NCBI GenBank assembly: GCA_902515745.1
Contig: CABXWB010000003.1
Coordinates: forward strand, 1 to 64,000
From: an uncultured Alphaproteobacteria bacterium
GTDB taxonomy: Bacteria; Pseudomonadota; Alphaproteobacteria; HIMB59; GCA-002718135
Direction of reading: 5' to 3'
DNA: 64,000 bases
A program made the position numbers and the translations under genes. Within the stretch, counting starts at the first letter, position 1. Each line of letters begins with the position of its first letter. This document shows, piece by piece, positions 1-8,878 of the stretch. The notes under the pieces are model-generated. The model made no database searches and was not told the DNA's origin. It saw only the letters and a list, made by a program, of their open reading frames with translations.

Positions 1-427
1 TTAACAAGTCTGTTGAAAAAAAACCTTTAATTTTTTTGAAAGAAATAAAATAATCAATCTTATTCATTTTTAAATCGCAAAAAGCATCTTTAATTTTATG
101 TAATTTAATATTTTTTTTTATTTTTTGAATTTTTCTTTTTCTTATTAACCATTCCTCACTATCTTCAAGTCTAAATGTATAAGAATTATCTATAAATATT
201 GATCTTTTAGGCAATATTCTTATAAGTGGAGAAATCCAGACATACTTTCTATATTTCTCAAAATCTGTTTGAATAATAGAATTTTCATCTGTTTGTGTTT
301 CTAAAAAATTTAGCAATTCTTTTAAATCAATATCATCATATATGGGTTCTTTTTGAATAAATAAAATATTTAAAAAAATTAAGAAAAATATTAAAAAAGA
401 ATAAATTGAAACCTGTATACTATTCAT
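1..427 (-). CDS. C-terminal part of a DUF6798-like membrane protein (partial at left edge)
   Basis: I translated this open frame from ATG at 427 to the window edge, about 142 residues with no stop reached. It starts with one hydrophobic membrane segment (residues about 5-24). A soluble part follows, with the segments SIIQTDFEKYRKY and RSIFIDNSYTFRLEDSEEW. This resembles the extracytoplasmic C-terminal part of large GT-C-like membrane proteins (DUF6798 type), where a loop is followed by an R-S-hydrophobic-D stretch. Its ATG overlaps the TGA of the upstream gene (ATGA), so translation is probably coupled. The pair may be one protein split in two. Function is unknown beyond a likely envelope or polysaccharide role from context. 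Confidence 0.55.
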   Translation of the reverse strand, partial: MNSIQVSIYSFLIFFLIFLNILFIQKEPIYDDIDLKELLNFLETQTDENSIIQTDFEKYRKYVWISPLIRILPKRSIFIDNSYTFRLEDSEEWLIRKRKIQKIKKNIKLHKIKDAFCDLKMNKIDYFISFKKIKGFFSTDLL

Positions 428-1584
428 TTAAATTTAAGACAGTTAACTGCATTTATAAATATATACATATATAAAAAAATTGTAATACTCAAAAATCTTA
501 TTGGTCCTAAAATGACAATAAAATTAATTACATAAATTTCAGTCCCTATGTATTGAATTAATAAACAGGAATTTACAAAAATCATAACTGTAATTGAATC
601 GTATATTATCTTTAAATTCCTAATATAGTATCCAAAACATATTAATATTAATGGTAAGATAATAAATATTAAACTAAATATATTAAAAAACGAAGATAAC
701 AAATAATGATGAGGGTGTCTTTCATATACATATGATTCAATTATGTTCTCTGGGACTTCATTATTAAATAAAAAGTAAATTATTATAAAAGGCAAAATAA
801 ATGATATCGCATAAATATATTTGCTTTTATAAATTTTCATTAAATTATATGCAAAAAAATTATTTATCTTAATTTCCTTAGTTAAAAAGTGTACTAAAAT
901 CATAAATATAAAACCTACAAAAATGTGTATCAAAGATACAATTAGAAATATAAATATTGATGATTTAACATATTTTTTTTGAAATAGAAGAAGGCCAAAT
1001 AAACCAATTGTTAATGCAAATGACTGAGGTGATAGATTTTTCCAGTTTATAAAACTATCTACTCCAATTTTTGCAATTATACTAACAAAACTGAAATATC
1101 CTAAACAAAAAAGTAAAACCAATGAAATCGAAAATGAAAAGAGCAATATATTTTTTTGATGAATATTGTTTGATAGCAATATGAAAGATAGAAAAGGTAT
1201 CAGATATATCTGTATAGATTTAAAAGCAAAAAGCATTGTACTCATATCAACTCCTAATATTTTTATTGAAAAATACACAATGTAATAAAATACAATTTTG
1301 GGGCTTAAAAATATTGAATTAGTATAGAAATCATTATTTAGATAGTTCTGATCTAACATTCTAAGTAATATTGGAATATCACCTGAAGTCACCCATTCAT
1401 AAGCATTATGATTACCAAAATAAATAAATTCAATAAAAATGTGGAATAATAAAAATACACCTATTAAAAAAATAGTTTTTTCAAAATTTAATAATTCTAC
1501 AATCCTTCTTATCAAAATAATTAATAAGAAAAATATAGGAATGACACAAATAGTTTTATAATAAATTATATCAAACTCATTCAT
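424..1584 (-). CDS. Polytopic membrane protein, GT-C/DUF6798-like N-terminal part
   Basis: This 386-residue protein has about ten hydrophobic segments. A first periplasmic-type loop contains SGDIPILLRMLDQNYLNNDF, close to the D-x-x-YL-x-x-DF loop after the first helices of DUF6798/GT-C-like proteins. It ends just after a membrane segment, without the soluble C-terminal domain such proteins normally carry. The next gene, overlapping by ATGA, supplies a domain of that kind. It is divergent from the flippase gene, with 57 bases between starts. A role in polysaccharide or lipid-linked sugar handling is inferred from location only. No catalytic residues can be assigned with confidence. Confidence 0.5.
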   Translation of the reverse strand: MNEFDIIYYKTICVIPIFFLLIILIRRIVELLNFEKTIFLIGVFLLFHIFIEFIYFGNHNAYEWVTSGDIPILLRMLDQNYLNNDFYTNSIFLSPKIVFYYIVYFSIKILGVDMSTMLFAFKSIQIYLIPFLSFILLSNNIHQKNILLFSFSISLVLLFCLGYFSFVSIIAKIGVDSFINWKNLSPQSFALTIGLFGLLLFQKKYVKSSIFIFLIVSLIHIFVGFIFMILVHFLTKEIKINNFFAYNLMKIYKSKYIYAISFILPFIIIYFLFNNEVPENIIESYVYERHPHHYLLSSFFNIFSLIFIILPLILICFGYYIRNLKIIYDSITVMIFVNSCLLIQYIGTEIYVINFIVILGPIRFLSITIFLYMYIFINAVNCLKFK

Positions 1585-1641
1585 ATCATTAAAATTAATA
1601 GATTTAACTATAGATTAATTTAAAGTAATTTAAAAAAAAAT

Positions 1642-3087
1642 ATGTTATTCTTTTTACAGAAATTTTATAGAAGTTTTTATATTTACTCAATTGGAATTAT
1701 TTCTTCTAATTTTTTAATTCTAATAATTTTACCGTATTTAACAAGTATATTTAATCCAGAGCAATTTGCAATAATTGAAATTTACACAATTTCTATAACC
1801 TTAATAATGATTATTACCAATTTTGGTTTAAGTGATGCGCAATCATTTTATTACTATAAATATAAAGAAAATAGTTTGAAGCAAATACAAATTATTTCAA
1901 TAAGTTTTTTCCTAAGAATATTAATTACATTTATTAGTTTTTTTATATTAAGTTTTATTTTTTTTTCTAATGATTTATTAAAAAATTATTTTGATTATGA
2001 TCTTCTCATTTTTTTAATAATATTCTTAATTGCTTCATTTACAGGAATTTTTAATCAAGGACTAATGTTATTAAATATAAAATTTCTTCAATGGCAATTC
2101 AATATATTTAATATTTTAAAAACTTTTTTAATACTGATTTTTCTTATTATTTTTTTATATTTTAATAATTTAAGTATTAAAGGCTATTTTTATTCATACT
2201 TAATGAGCTATTTTTTAGTTACAATTATTTTATGGTTTAATCTTAGACAAAATCTTACATTTAATTTTACTGACAATATTTTATTTAAAAAAATTATCTT
2301 ATATGGTTTGCCCTTAATATTTACTCAATTGTCATGGTATCTTATGAGTGTTTTAGATAGAATATTTATCAATTATTATTTAGATAAAACATCCTTGGGT
2401 ATTTATGCTCTTGCTGGCAAATTTGCTTTAATCATAAACTTAATTATTGAAGTTTTTAATAGAACTTGGATACCATTCTTAATGAAGGGAATTAATGAGT
2501 TTAAAAATAATAATAAAAATTCAGAAAAAATTTTCCAATTTATTTCTAAAATTTACACAATGATTACTTGTGTAATAATTATTATTTTATCTTTTTTATC
2601 AGAAGTACTAATTACTAGTTTAACAAATTATCTATACCATGAAGCTAAATATATTTTTCCATTACTTTGTTGGTATCTAATATTTTATGGTTTTTTTAAT
2701 ATTATTTCTTCTTCAATGTGGATTGAAAAGAAAACACATCATACATCAATTGTATTGATTTTAACTTTAGTTTTAAATCTAATACTTAATTTCTATTTTG
2801 TACCTATGTATGGAGTTTACGGAGCTGCTTTTTCTACAATAGCCTCATATATTGCTTTACTTTTCATCACATCTATAATTGTCAAAAAAATTAATAATAT
2901 TATTTTTCCGTATATTTTTATATTTTCAAATTATTTAATAACATTTACAATTACCCTAATCATACTTTATACAAATTTTGATATATTGTTAAAAATTTTA
3001 TTATCTTGTTTATATATAATTATATCTACAATACTTTTTATAAAGAATGATTTAAAGCTATTTACAACTAGATTTAAAAATTCATAA
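1642..3087 (+). CDS. Wzx-type polysaccharide flippase (MOP superfamily)
   Basis: This 481-residue, almost entirely hydrophobic protein has 12-14 predicted membrane helices. The pattern matches polysaccharide-transporter/Wzx proteins, which flip undecaprenyl-linked O-antigen units across the inner membrane. Supporting segments are the N-terminal LPYLTSIFNPEQFAIIEIY stretch, the central LPLIFTQLSWYLMSVLDRIF stretch, where a charged residue sits in a helix as in the family, and a late YGVYGAAFSTIASYIA motif. It heads a run of codirectional sugar genes. Local base composition is extreme: positions 2101-2160 contain only 4 G/C. Substrate cannot be read from the sequence. Confidence 0.85.
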   Translation: MLFFLQKFYRSFYIYSIGIISSNFLILIILPYLTSIFNPEQFAIIEIYTISITLIMIITNFGLSDAQSFYYYKYKENSLKQIQIISISFFLRILITFISFFILSFIFFSNDLLKNYFDYDLLIFLIIFLIASFTGIFNQGLMLLNIKFLQWQFNIFNILKTFLILIFLIIFLYFNNLSIKGYFYSYLMSYFLVTIILWFNLRQNLTFNFTDNILFKKIILYGLPLIFTQLSWYLMSVLDRIFINYYLDKTSLGIYALAGKFALIINLIIEVFNRTWIPFLMKGINEFKNNNKNSEKIFQFISKIYTMITCVIIIILSFLSEVLITSLTNYLYHEAKYIFPLLCWYLIFYGFFNIISSSMWIEKKTHHTSIVLILTLVLNLILNFYFVPMYGVYGAAFSTIASYIALLFITSIIVKKINNIIFPYIFIFSNYLITFTITLIILYTNFDILLKILLSCLYIIISTILFIKNDLKLFTTRFKNS

Positions 3088-3092
3088 TTTTT

Positions 3093-3692
3093 ATGACAAG
3101 TAAAATAACAATAATAGATTATGGTTTAGGAAACTTATTATCAATCTCAAATATGCTTAATTATTTAAATATAGAATATGAGATCTCTAGTAATCCAAGA
3201 CAGATTGCAAATTCCCAAAAATTAATTATTCCAGGCGTAGGTTCTTTTGATAACGCCATAAATTTACTTCAAAAAAATAAAATATATGACTCAATAATTA
3301 AAGCATTTGAATCAGATGTAATAATTTTAGGTATATGTTTAGGTATGCAAATACTTTACGAAAAAAGTGATGAAGGAATGCAAAATGGATTAAGTATTTT
3401 AAAAGGAAAAGTTGTTAAATTCAAAATTACTGATAATTTAATTATCCCTCATATCGGTTGGAATTCAATTAATTCAAATAATATTTCACATTTTAAGTTG
3501 AGAAATAAAAAATTTTATTTTTTACATTCATATCACCCTGAATTATCCATTAAACAAAATTTTGATAGTGTTAAATATTCTTATAATTTTCCTGCAATTA
3601 TTAAGCAAAATAATGTTTATGGTGTTCAATTCCATCCCGAGAAAAGTGGTGACAATGGTATGCAATTTTTTAGAGAATTTAATTTATTATGA
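3093..3692 (+). CDS. hisH2: HisH-type glutamine amidotransferase (HisH2, O-antigen amidination)
   Basis: This 199-residue class I glutamine amidotransferase is of the imidazole glycerol phosphate synthase HisH family. The nucleophile loop GICLGMQIL places Cys at 82, and VQFHPEKSG gives the His181/Glu183 pair, so glutaminase activity looks intact. It overlaps the HisF-like gene by ATGA and precedes a WbpG-type amidotransferase, the arrangement known from Pseudomonas aeruginosa O-antigen loci (HisH2-HisF2-WbpG). There HisH2 releases ammonia that is channelled to form an acetamidino sugar. A histidine-pathway role is less likely because no other his gene is nearby and the partner has lost a key residue. 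Confidence 0.85.
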   Translation: MTSKITIIDYGLGNLLSISNMLNYLNIEYEISSNPRQIANSQKLIIPGVGSFDNAINLLQKNKIYDSIIKAFESDVIILGICLGMQILYEKSDEGMQNGLSILKGKVVKFKITDNLIIPHIGWNSINSNNISHFKLRNKKFYFLHSYHPELSIKQNFDSVKYSYNFPAIIKQNNVYGVQFHPEKSGDNGMQFFREFNLL

Positions 3693-4462
3693 CATTTTCA
3701 CCTAGAATTATAGCTTCATTATTAATAAATAGAGATAAGCTAATTAAAACAAAAAAATTTAAGGATGAAAAATATGTTGGAGATATTTTAAATGCTGTTA
3801 AAATTTTTAATGATAAAAAAGTTGATGAATTATTAATTATTGATAAATCAATTAGAACTTCTAATGATGGACCAAATTATAGTTTAATTAAAAATCTTAC
3901 TTCTGAAGTTTTTATTCCTTTATGCTATGGGGGTGGTATACGAAATGTAGATCAAGCATATAAATTATTTAAAATAGGAATTGAAAAAATTTCAGTACAA
4001 AAAACTGTTTTTGAAAACTTTGATAACTTAAAAGTTCTAGTAAAAAACTTTGGGAGTTCCAGTATTCTCTTTTCTATCGACGTTATAATTAATAATGATA
4101 ATTATTTTATTTTTGACAGCAAAACAAAAAAAATATTAAATTTAAATTTGTATGATATTATAAAAATGGCAGTTGATTTTGGTGTTGGTGAAATTTTAAT
4201 TAATATTGTTAATCTAGACGGCACATTAAAAGGACCAGATTTAAATATTATAAAAAAAATACCGAAGGTAAATATCCCAATAATTTATCAAGGTGGTATT
4301 AATTCTGTCACAGATATCATTTCTGTTTTAAAAAATGGTTTTCACAGTGTAGCTATAGGATCCTTATTTGTGTTCTATGGAAAATATAATTCAGTACTAA
4401 TTTCATATATTAATGAATCTGATAGGCTTAATATAAATAAAAATATTTCAATAAATGTATAA
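3689..4462 (+). CDS. hisF2: HisF-like ammonia-channelling subunit (HisF2)
   Basis: This 257-residue (beta/alpha)8 protein is of the HisF family, with KTKKFKDEKYVGDILNAVKI near the N-terminus, CYGGGIR in the middle and YQGGINSVTDI with a phosphate-binding-type AIGSLFVF near the end. True HisF has Asp11 in a C-L-D-V motif. Here the equivalent strand reads ASLLINRDKLIKT, so the catalytic acid is gone, while the second Asp (SIDV) remains. That matches HisF2 proteins of acetamidino-sugar loci, which act as ammonia conduits rather than cyclases. It overlaps hisH2 by 4 bases and the next gene by 8 bases. Confidence 0.85.
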   Translation: MTFSPRIIASLLINRDKLIKTKKFKDEKYVGDILNAVKIFNDKKVDELLIIDKSIRTSNDGPNYSLIKNLTSEVFIPLCYGGGIRNVDQAYKLFKIGIEKISVQKTVFENFDNLKVLVKNFGSSSILFSIDVIINNDNYFIFDSKTKKILNLNLYDIIKMAVDFGVGEILINIVNLDGTLKGPDLNIIKKIPKVNIPIIYQGGINSVTDIISVLKNGFHSVAIGSLFVFYGKYNSVLISYINESDRLNINKNISINV

Positions 4463-5564
4463 GATTTGTAACAGATGTTTAATGGATACTTCAGCTATTG
4501 ATATTGTTTTTGACAATAGGGGATATTGTAATTTTTGTTCAGATTTTTTAAAAGTTTCTAATTTAATTAAAGCAAATAATACATTTAAAAATCTAGATAA
4601 ATTTATTAACAAAGTAAAAAATCAAGGAAAAAATCTAGAGTATGATTGTGTTGTAGGTATTTCTGGCGGTGTTGATAGTTCATGGGCTTTAAAAAAAACT
4701 GTTGAATATGGTTTAAGACCACTTGTAGTTCATTTTGATAATGGTTGGAATACAAATATGTCTCAGGAGAATATTTATAAATTGTTAAAAAAATTGAAAT
4801 TAAATTTAATAACCTATGTAGTTGATTGGATGGAATATAAAGAAATTATGCAATCATTTTTTAAATCCAATGTTGTTGATATAGAATTGATTTATGACAA
4901 TGCTTTAATGAAAATTAATTACTCCATAGCAAAAAAATTTAATGTTAAATATATCTTTGCCGGTACAAATAGAGCAACAGAGGGCATGCGCATGCCTAAA
5001 AACTGGAATTGGTTTAAATATGATAAAAAAAATATTCATTCAATTCAAAAAAAATTTGGTAACAAACCGATTAAATCACTGCCAACTATCGGAACTTTAG
5101 ATTTTATTTATTATTCTAAAATTCATAATATTAAATGGATTAATTTTTTAGATTATTTTGATTATAATAAAAGCTTAGCAATGGATGAACTTTGCTCGTT
5201 CAGTGATTTTACAAAGTATAAAATTAAACATTCTGAATCAATATTTACTAGATTTTATCAGTGTCATATTCTACCTAAAAAATTTAAAATTGATAAAAGA
5301 AGAATACACCTTTCCAACTTGGTAATCACAAATCAAATGAGCAGAGATAAAGCTTTAGAAGTAATAAAAACTGATCCATACTCATCTTTTAACGATTATC
5401 TTCAAGATAAGAAATTTTTTTTAAAAAAAATGGATTTTTCAGAAGAATATTTTAATAGATACTTAAGTGAAAATCCTATTAGCCATCAAGAATATCACAC
5501 AGAAAAAATTATATGGGAAAAATTAGAGATTGTTTATAAAAAAATTTTTAAGAAAATATTATGA
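4455..5564 (+). CDS. wbpG: N-acetyl sugar amidotransferase (WbpG/PseA family)
   Basis: This 369-residue PP-loop ATPase has the pyrophosphate-binding motif SGGVDSS at residues 70-76 and an N-terminal CNRCLMD...YCNFC signature (Cys 5, 8, 25, 28) shared with WbpG/PseA proteins. The family adenylates an N-acetyl group on a nucleotide sugar and uses ammonia from HisH2/HisF2 to make an acetamidino group. An AGTNRATEGMRMPKNW segment is also typical. Its overlap with hisF2 supports one complex. The exact sugar is not identifiable, because the upstream enzymes of a UDP-ManNAc3NAc-uronate route (WbpB, D, E, I) are not in this window. Confidence 0.88.
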   Translation: MYKICNRCLMDTSAIDIVFDNRGYCNFCSDFLKVSNLIKANNTFKNLDKFINKVKNQGKNLEYDCVVGISGGVDSSWALKKTVEYGLRPLVVHFDNGWNTNMSQENIYKLLKKLKLNLITYVVDWMEYKEIMQSFFKSNVVDIELIYDNALMKINYSIAKKFNVKYIFAGTNRATEGMRMPKNWNWFKYDKKNIHSIQKKFGNKPIKSLPTIGTLDFIYYSKIHNIKWINFLDYFDYNKSLAMDELCSFSDFTKYKIKHSESIFTRFYQCHILPKKFKIDKRRIHLSNLVITNQMSRDKALEVIKTDPYSSFNDYLQDKKFFLKKMDFSEEYFNRYLSENPISHQEYHTEKIIWEKLEIVYKKIFKKIL

Positions 5565-6589
5565 CTTCATCTTTATATCTAGCAGGATGGCAAACAATAA
5601 ATCGAAAGAATGATTATCAGCTTAATTATTTTGGTAAAAAATTTAATAAAGTTTATATTATTACTGCAGGTATAAATTCATTAATAAATAAGAATTATAA
5701 AAATAAAAACAAATATTATTTTTATATTAATAAAAATTCTTTTTTTAGATTTTTTATATTTTTAAAATGTATTATTACAGATAATACAAAAAATAAGTTA
5801 GCAATTATTTCGCCATATGGGATAACTGCTATTATCCCTTTTATAATATGTAAGTTATTCAATATAAAAATAATTGTTGTTGAATGGGGACCTATAGATC
5901 TAATTAAAAACAAATTATATTTAGAAAGGTTTTTTGTGCGCATAATATTTAACTTCTCAAAAATTGTATGGGTTAAAGAACCTTATATGATTGATAGATT
6001 ATCTTTTATTAATAATCAGAAAAAAATTAATCTTATTCCAAATTGCGTGGAGCCAATCTACAATTATAAAAGAGAAGATTTTAATATTGATTTCCTTTGG
6101 GTAAATAGATTTGCAGATACAAGAACTCCCCAAATTGTTATAAAATCACTTCAAAAACTTGAATTTGAAAAAAATTTTAAATCAATATTTTTAGGTGATT
6201 TAGAAAACAAATACAAAAAATTTAGTAGTAATAATATTAAAATTTTGAATTTCACTGAACCTTATAAATATTATATAAGTTCTAAATTTTTTATAGTTTC
6301 AGGTAAAAGAATATTTGGAAATAATTCGCTTTTAGAAGCAATGAATTATGGATTGATTCCTATAGTAAATAAAAGTCAGGATATTGATAAAATAATTAAG
6401 CATGGAAATAATGGATTTATTTGTGAAAATAATACTAAAAGTTTTTATGAGATTTTAAAATATTGTATAGAGTTAGATGAAAAAACTTATAAAAATATTT
6501 CAATTCGTGCAAAAAAAACAATAAATGAAAAATTCAATAACAACATTTGGAATAATAAGATGGATATATTACTAAGGAAAATTTTATGA
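5561..6589 (+). CDS. Glycosyltransferase, GT4/GT-B type
   Basis: This 342-residue protein has the GT-B layout. The N-terminal half carries TM-like hydrophobic strands (IIPFIICKLFNIKIIVVEWG). The C-terminal nucleotide-sugar half begins near IPNCVEP and contains the donor-binding segment NNSLLEAMNYGLIPIV, which matches the E-x7-E region of GT4 enzymes with the first acid replaced by Asn. It overlaps wbpG by ATGA at its start and the dehydrogenase by ATGA at its end. It probably adds one sugar of the repeat unit on the cytoplasmic face. Donor and acceptor are unknown. Confidence 0.75.
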   Translation: MTSSLYLAGWQTINRKNDYQLNYFGKKFNKVYIITAGINSLINKNYKNKNKYYFYINKNSFFRFFIFLKCIITDNTKNKLAIISPYGITAIIPFIICKLFNIKIIVVEWGPIDLIKNKLYLERFFVRIIFNFSKIVWVKEPYMIDRLSFINNQKKINLIPNCVEPIYNYKREDFNIDFLWVNRFADTRTPQIVIKSLQKLEFEKNFKSIFLGDLENKYKKFSSNNIKILNFTEPYKYYISSKFFIVSGKRIFGNNSLLEAMNYGLIPIVNKSQDIDKIIKHGNNGFICENNTKSFYEILKYCIELDEKTYKNISIRAKKTINEKFNNNIWNNKMDILLRKIL

Positions 6590-7830
6590 ATAATAATTTA
6601 TCTATTGCCATTATTGGATTAGGATATGTTGGCTTACCTTTAGCAATAGAATTTGGAAAAAAATTTTCAACAATTGGATATGATACTTCTAAATTAAAGA
6701 TAAAATCTTTATCAAAAAATATTGATTTAAATAAAGAATTCAAAAAAAAAGAAATAATTAATTCTAAACATCTTAAATTTACTAATATTGATAAAAATAT
6801 TTTAGAATATAAAATTAAAATTGTTGCAGTACCCACACCAATTACTAAAAATAAAAAACCTGATTTAAAAATTATAAAAAACGCATCTAAAACTGTAGGT
6901 TTAAATCTGAAGAAGGGTGATATAGTTATATTTGAATCCACAGTATATCCAGGTGTAACAGAAGACATTTGTGTAAAAATATTAGAAAAATTTTCAAATC
7001 TTAAATGGAAAAAAGACTTTAATGTTGGTTATTCGCCTGAAAGAATAAATCCAGGTGATAAAAAACATTACTTAACTAATATTAATAAACTAATCTCTGC
7101 CGATAATTTTAAAACATTAAAACTAATGAGGGAAATCTATCAAAGTATTATAAAAGCAGAAATTATTTCTTGTGATTCAATAAAAATTGCTGAAGCTGCT
7201 AAAGTAATTGAAAATACCCAAAGAGATATCAATATTGCTTTTATTAATGAATTAAAAATTATCTTTGATAAACTTAAAATAGATACAAAAAAAGTTTTAG
7301 AAGCTGCAAGTACAAAATGGAATTTTATAAATTTTGAACCTGGCTTAGTGGGAGGGCATTGTATAGGTGTTGATCCTTATTATTTATCATTTGTATCAAA
7401 ACATAATAAGTATATTCCCAAACTGATTTTAGCAGGTAGAAAATTAAATGATAACATGGCTATATATTATGCCAAAAAATCATTAAATTTATTAAAACAA
7501 AATAAAAAAAGTTTGAGTAAGTCTAGAGCTTTAATTTTAGGTTTTACTTTTAAAGAAAATTGTTCAGATATTAGAAATACTAAAGTAATTGATATTTACA
7601 AATATTATATTAAAAAAAATATTTATACTGAAGTTTACGATCCTAATATTGATATTAAAGAAGCAAGTAAAATTTATAATTGTAATTTTGTTTTAAAACC
7701 AAAAACTAAATTTTATGATTTAGTAATAATAGCAGTTTCACATGGGCAATTTATAAAAATGGGTAAAAAAGGTATAAATAAATTAATGAAAGGAAAAAAT
7801 AATTTATTTGATATTAAAAATATTTTATAA
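6586..7830 (+). CDS. UDP-N-acetylhexosamine 6-dehydrogenase (WbpA/WbpO/TviB type)
   Basis: This 414-residue nucleotide-sugar dehydrogenase has the N-terminal Rossmann motif GLGYVGLPLAIEFGKKFSTI, the central YSPERINPGDKKH segment, and the catalytic cysteine in GGHCIGVDPYYL (Cys259). The C-terminal domain has LGFTFKENCSDIRNTK. The family oxidises UDP-GlcNAc or UDP-GalNAc twice, with NAD, to the uronic acid. Next to WbpG/HisH2/HisF2, a WbpA-like role in making an amidinated amino-uronic acid is plausible. The TviB/WbpO subgroup resemblance (FGKKF and EFKKKEI region) leaves UDP-GalNAc as an alternative substrate. Confidence 0.85.
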   Translation: MNNNLSIAIIGLGYVGLPLAIEFGKKFSTIGYDTSKLKIKSLSKNIDLNKEFKKKEIINSKHLKFTNIDKNILEYKIKIVAVPTPITKNKKPDLKIIKNASKTVGLNLKKGDIVIFESTVYPGVTEDICVKILEKFSNLKWKKDFNVGYSPERINPGDKKHYLTNINKLISADNFKTLKLMREIYQSIIKAEIISCDSIKIAEAAKVIENTQRDINIAFINELKIIFDKLKIDTKKVLEAASTKWNFINFEPGLVGGHCIGVDPYYLSFVSKHNKYIPKLILAGRKLNDNMAIYYAKKSLNLLKQNKKSLSKSRALILGFTFKENCSDIRNTKVIDIYKYYIKKNIYTEVYDPNIDIKEASKIYNCNFVLKPKTKFYDLVIIAVSHGQFIKMGKKGINKLMKGKNNLFDIKNIL

Positions 7831-7834
7831 GTAA

Positions 7835-8794
7835 ATGATCAATTCTAAAATTGAAAGTCTACAACTTCTACGTTTTATAGCTGCTATTTTAGTTGTCTCA
7901 GTTCACTTAGACTTTGAATTTGGCCATATAGGTGTTGATATATTTTTTGTACTAAGTGGTTTTATTATCTCATATGTTACTAGTAAAAAAACCAAAGCTT
8001 TTTTTATTAATAGATTAATAAGAATTATTCCAATTTATTGGTTTATCACAATTCTATTTGCATTTACTCTATTAATTTTACCTGACGTATTTGAGTTAAG
8101 TGAATTCAATTTTATTTATTTACTAAAATCATTATTTTTTATACCATTTAACAATTTAGAAACAGGACATTACCCATTAGTCATATATGGTTGGACTTTA
8201 AATTATGAAATTTTTTTTTATTTTATTTTTAGTTTAGCAATTTTACTTAACAAAAAATATGTAATTCAATCATTTTTTATAATATTTTTATTAATTTACT
8301 TTTGTAACTTATATTTAAATAATTTTATTTCAAAAGTTTATTCCAATCCAATAATATTTGAATTTGCTTTTGGAGTAATAATATTTATTTTTTATAAAAA
8401 TTATAAAAAAATTGATTTCTTTAAATTTAGAGTATTTATCATTTATTTTATTTTAATAATATTTGTCATTTATTTATATAAAGAATTCAACAAATTCCGG
8501 TTAGTTGCTTATGGTATACCTAGTGTAATTATATTATTAATATTTCTTTCAATAAATAAATTTAATTTCCCAAAAAAAATTGTTTTATTGGGTGACTCAA
8601 GTTATTGCCTTTATTTAATACATCCTTATATATTTCAATTTTCTAGAAAGTTTTTTTCAAGTTTTTATATTAGCGCAGAAATCCTTAATATAATTCTTCT
8701 ATTTAATGTTATTTTATGTGTTATTATATCAATTTATTTACATAAATACTTTGAATTACCAATTCAAAACTATTTAAAAAAATATTTTAAATGA
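7835..8794 (+). CDS. Acyltransferase family 3 membrane protein
   Basis: This 319-residue protein has about ten membrane segments. It opens with LQLLRFIAAILVVSVHLDFE, followed by GVDIFFVLSGFIIS, the signature of acyltransferase-3 (OafA/NodX-like) proteins with the conserved His in the first helix and the FFVLSGF motif. It lacks an added SGNH domain. Such proteins O-acetylate or otherwise acylate cell-surface sugars. It starts 4 bases after the dehydrogenase and is the last gene of the overlapping run. Acyl donor and target sugar are unknown. Confidence 0.85.
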   Translation: MINSKIESLQLLRFIAAILVVSVHLDFEFGHIGVDIFFVLSGFIISYVTSKKTKAFFINRLIRIIPIYWFITILFAFTLLILPDVFELSEFNFIYLLKSLFFIPFNNLETGHYPLVIYGWTLNYEIFFYFIFSLAILLNKKYVIQSFFIIFLLIYFCNLYLNNFISKVYSNPIIFEFAFGVIIFIFYKNYKKIDFFKFRVFIIYFILIIFVIYLYKEFNKFRLVAYGIPSVIILLIFLSINKFNFPKKIVLLGDSSYCLYLIHPYIFQFSRKFFSSFYISAEILNIILLFNVILCVIISIYLHKYFELPIQNYLKKYFK

Positions 8795-8878
8795 ATACTC
8801 ATATAAAAAATATAAAATAAATTTAAAAATATAAATACAATAATCAAAAATTTCTTTTATAAAGTATACTAAATATAA

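Noticed and set aside
3093-4462. hisH/hisF as histidine biosynthesis genes
   Set aside because: HisF lacks the catalytic Asp of the C-L-D-V motif, and WbpG overlaps it; no other his genes are near.
6534-6968. 144-codon open frame on the minus strand
   Set aside because: It lies opposite the start of the UDP-sugar dehydrogenase gene, whose motifs are clear; no start signal or known domain.
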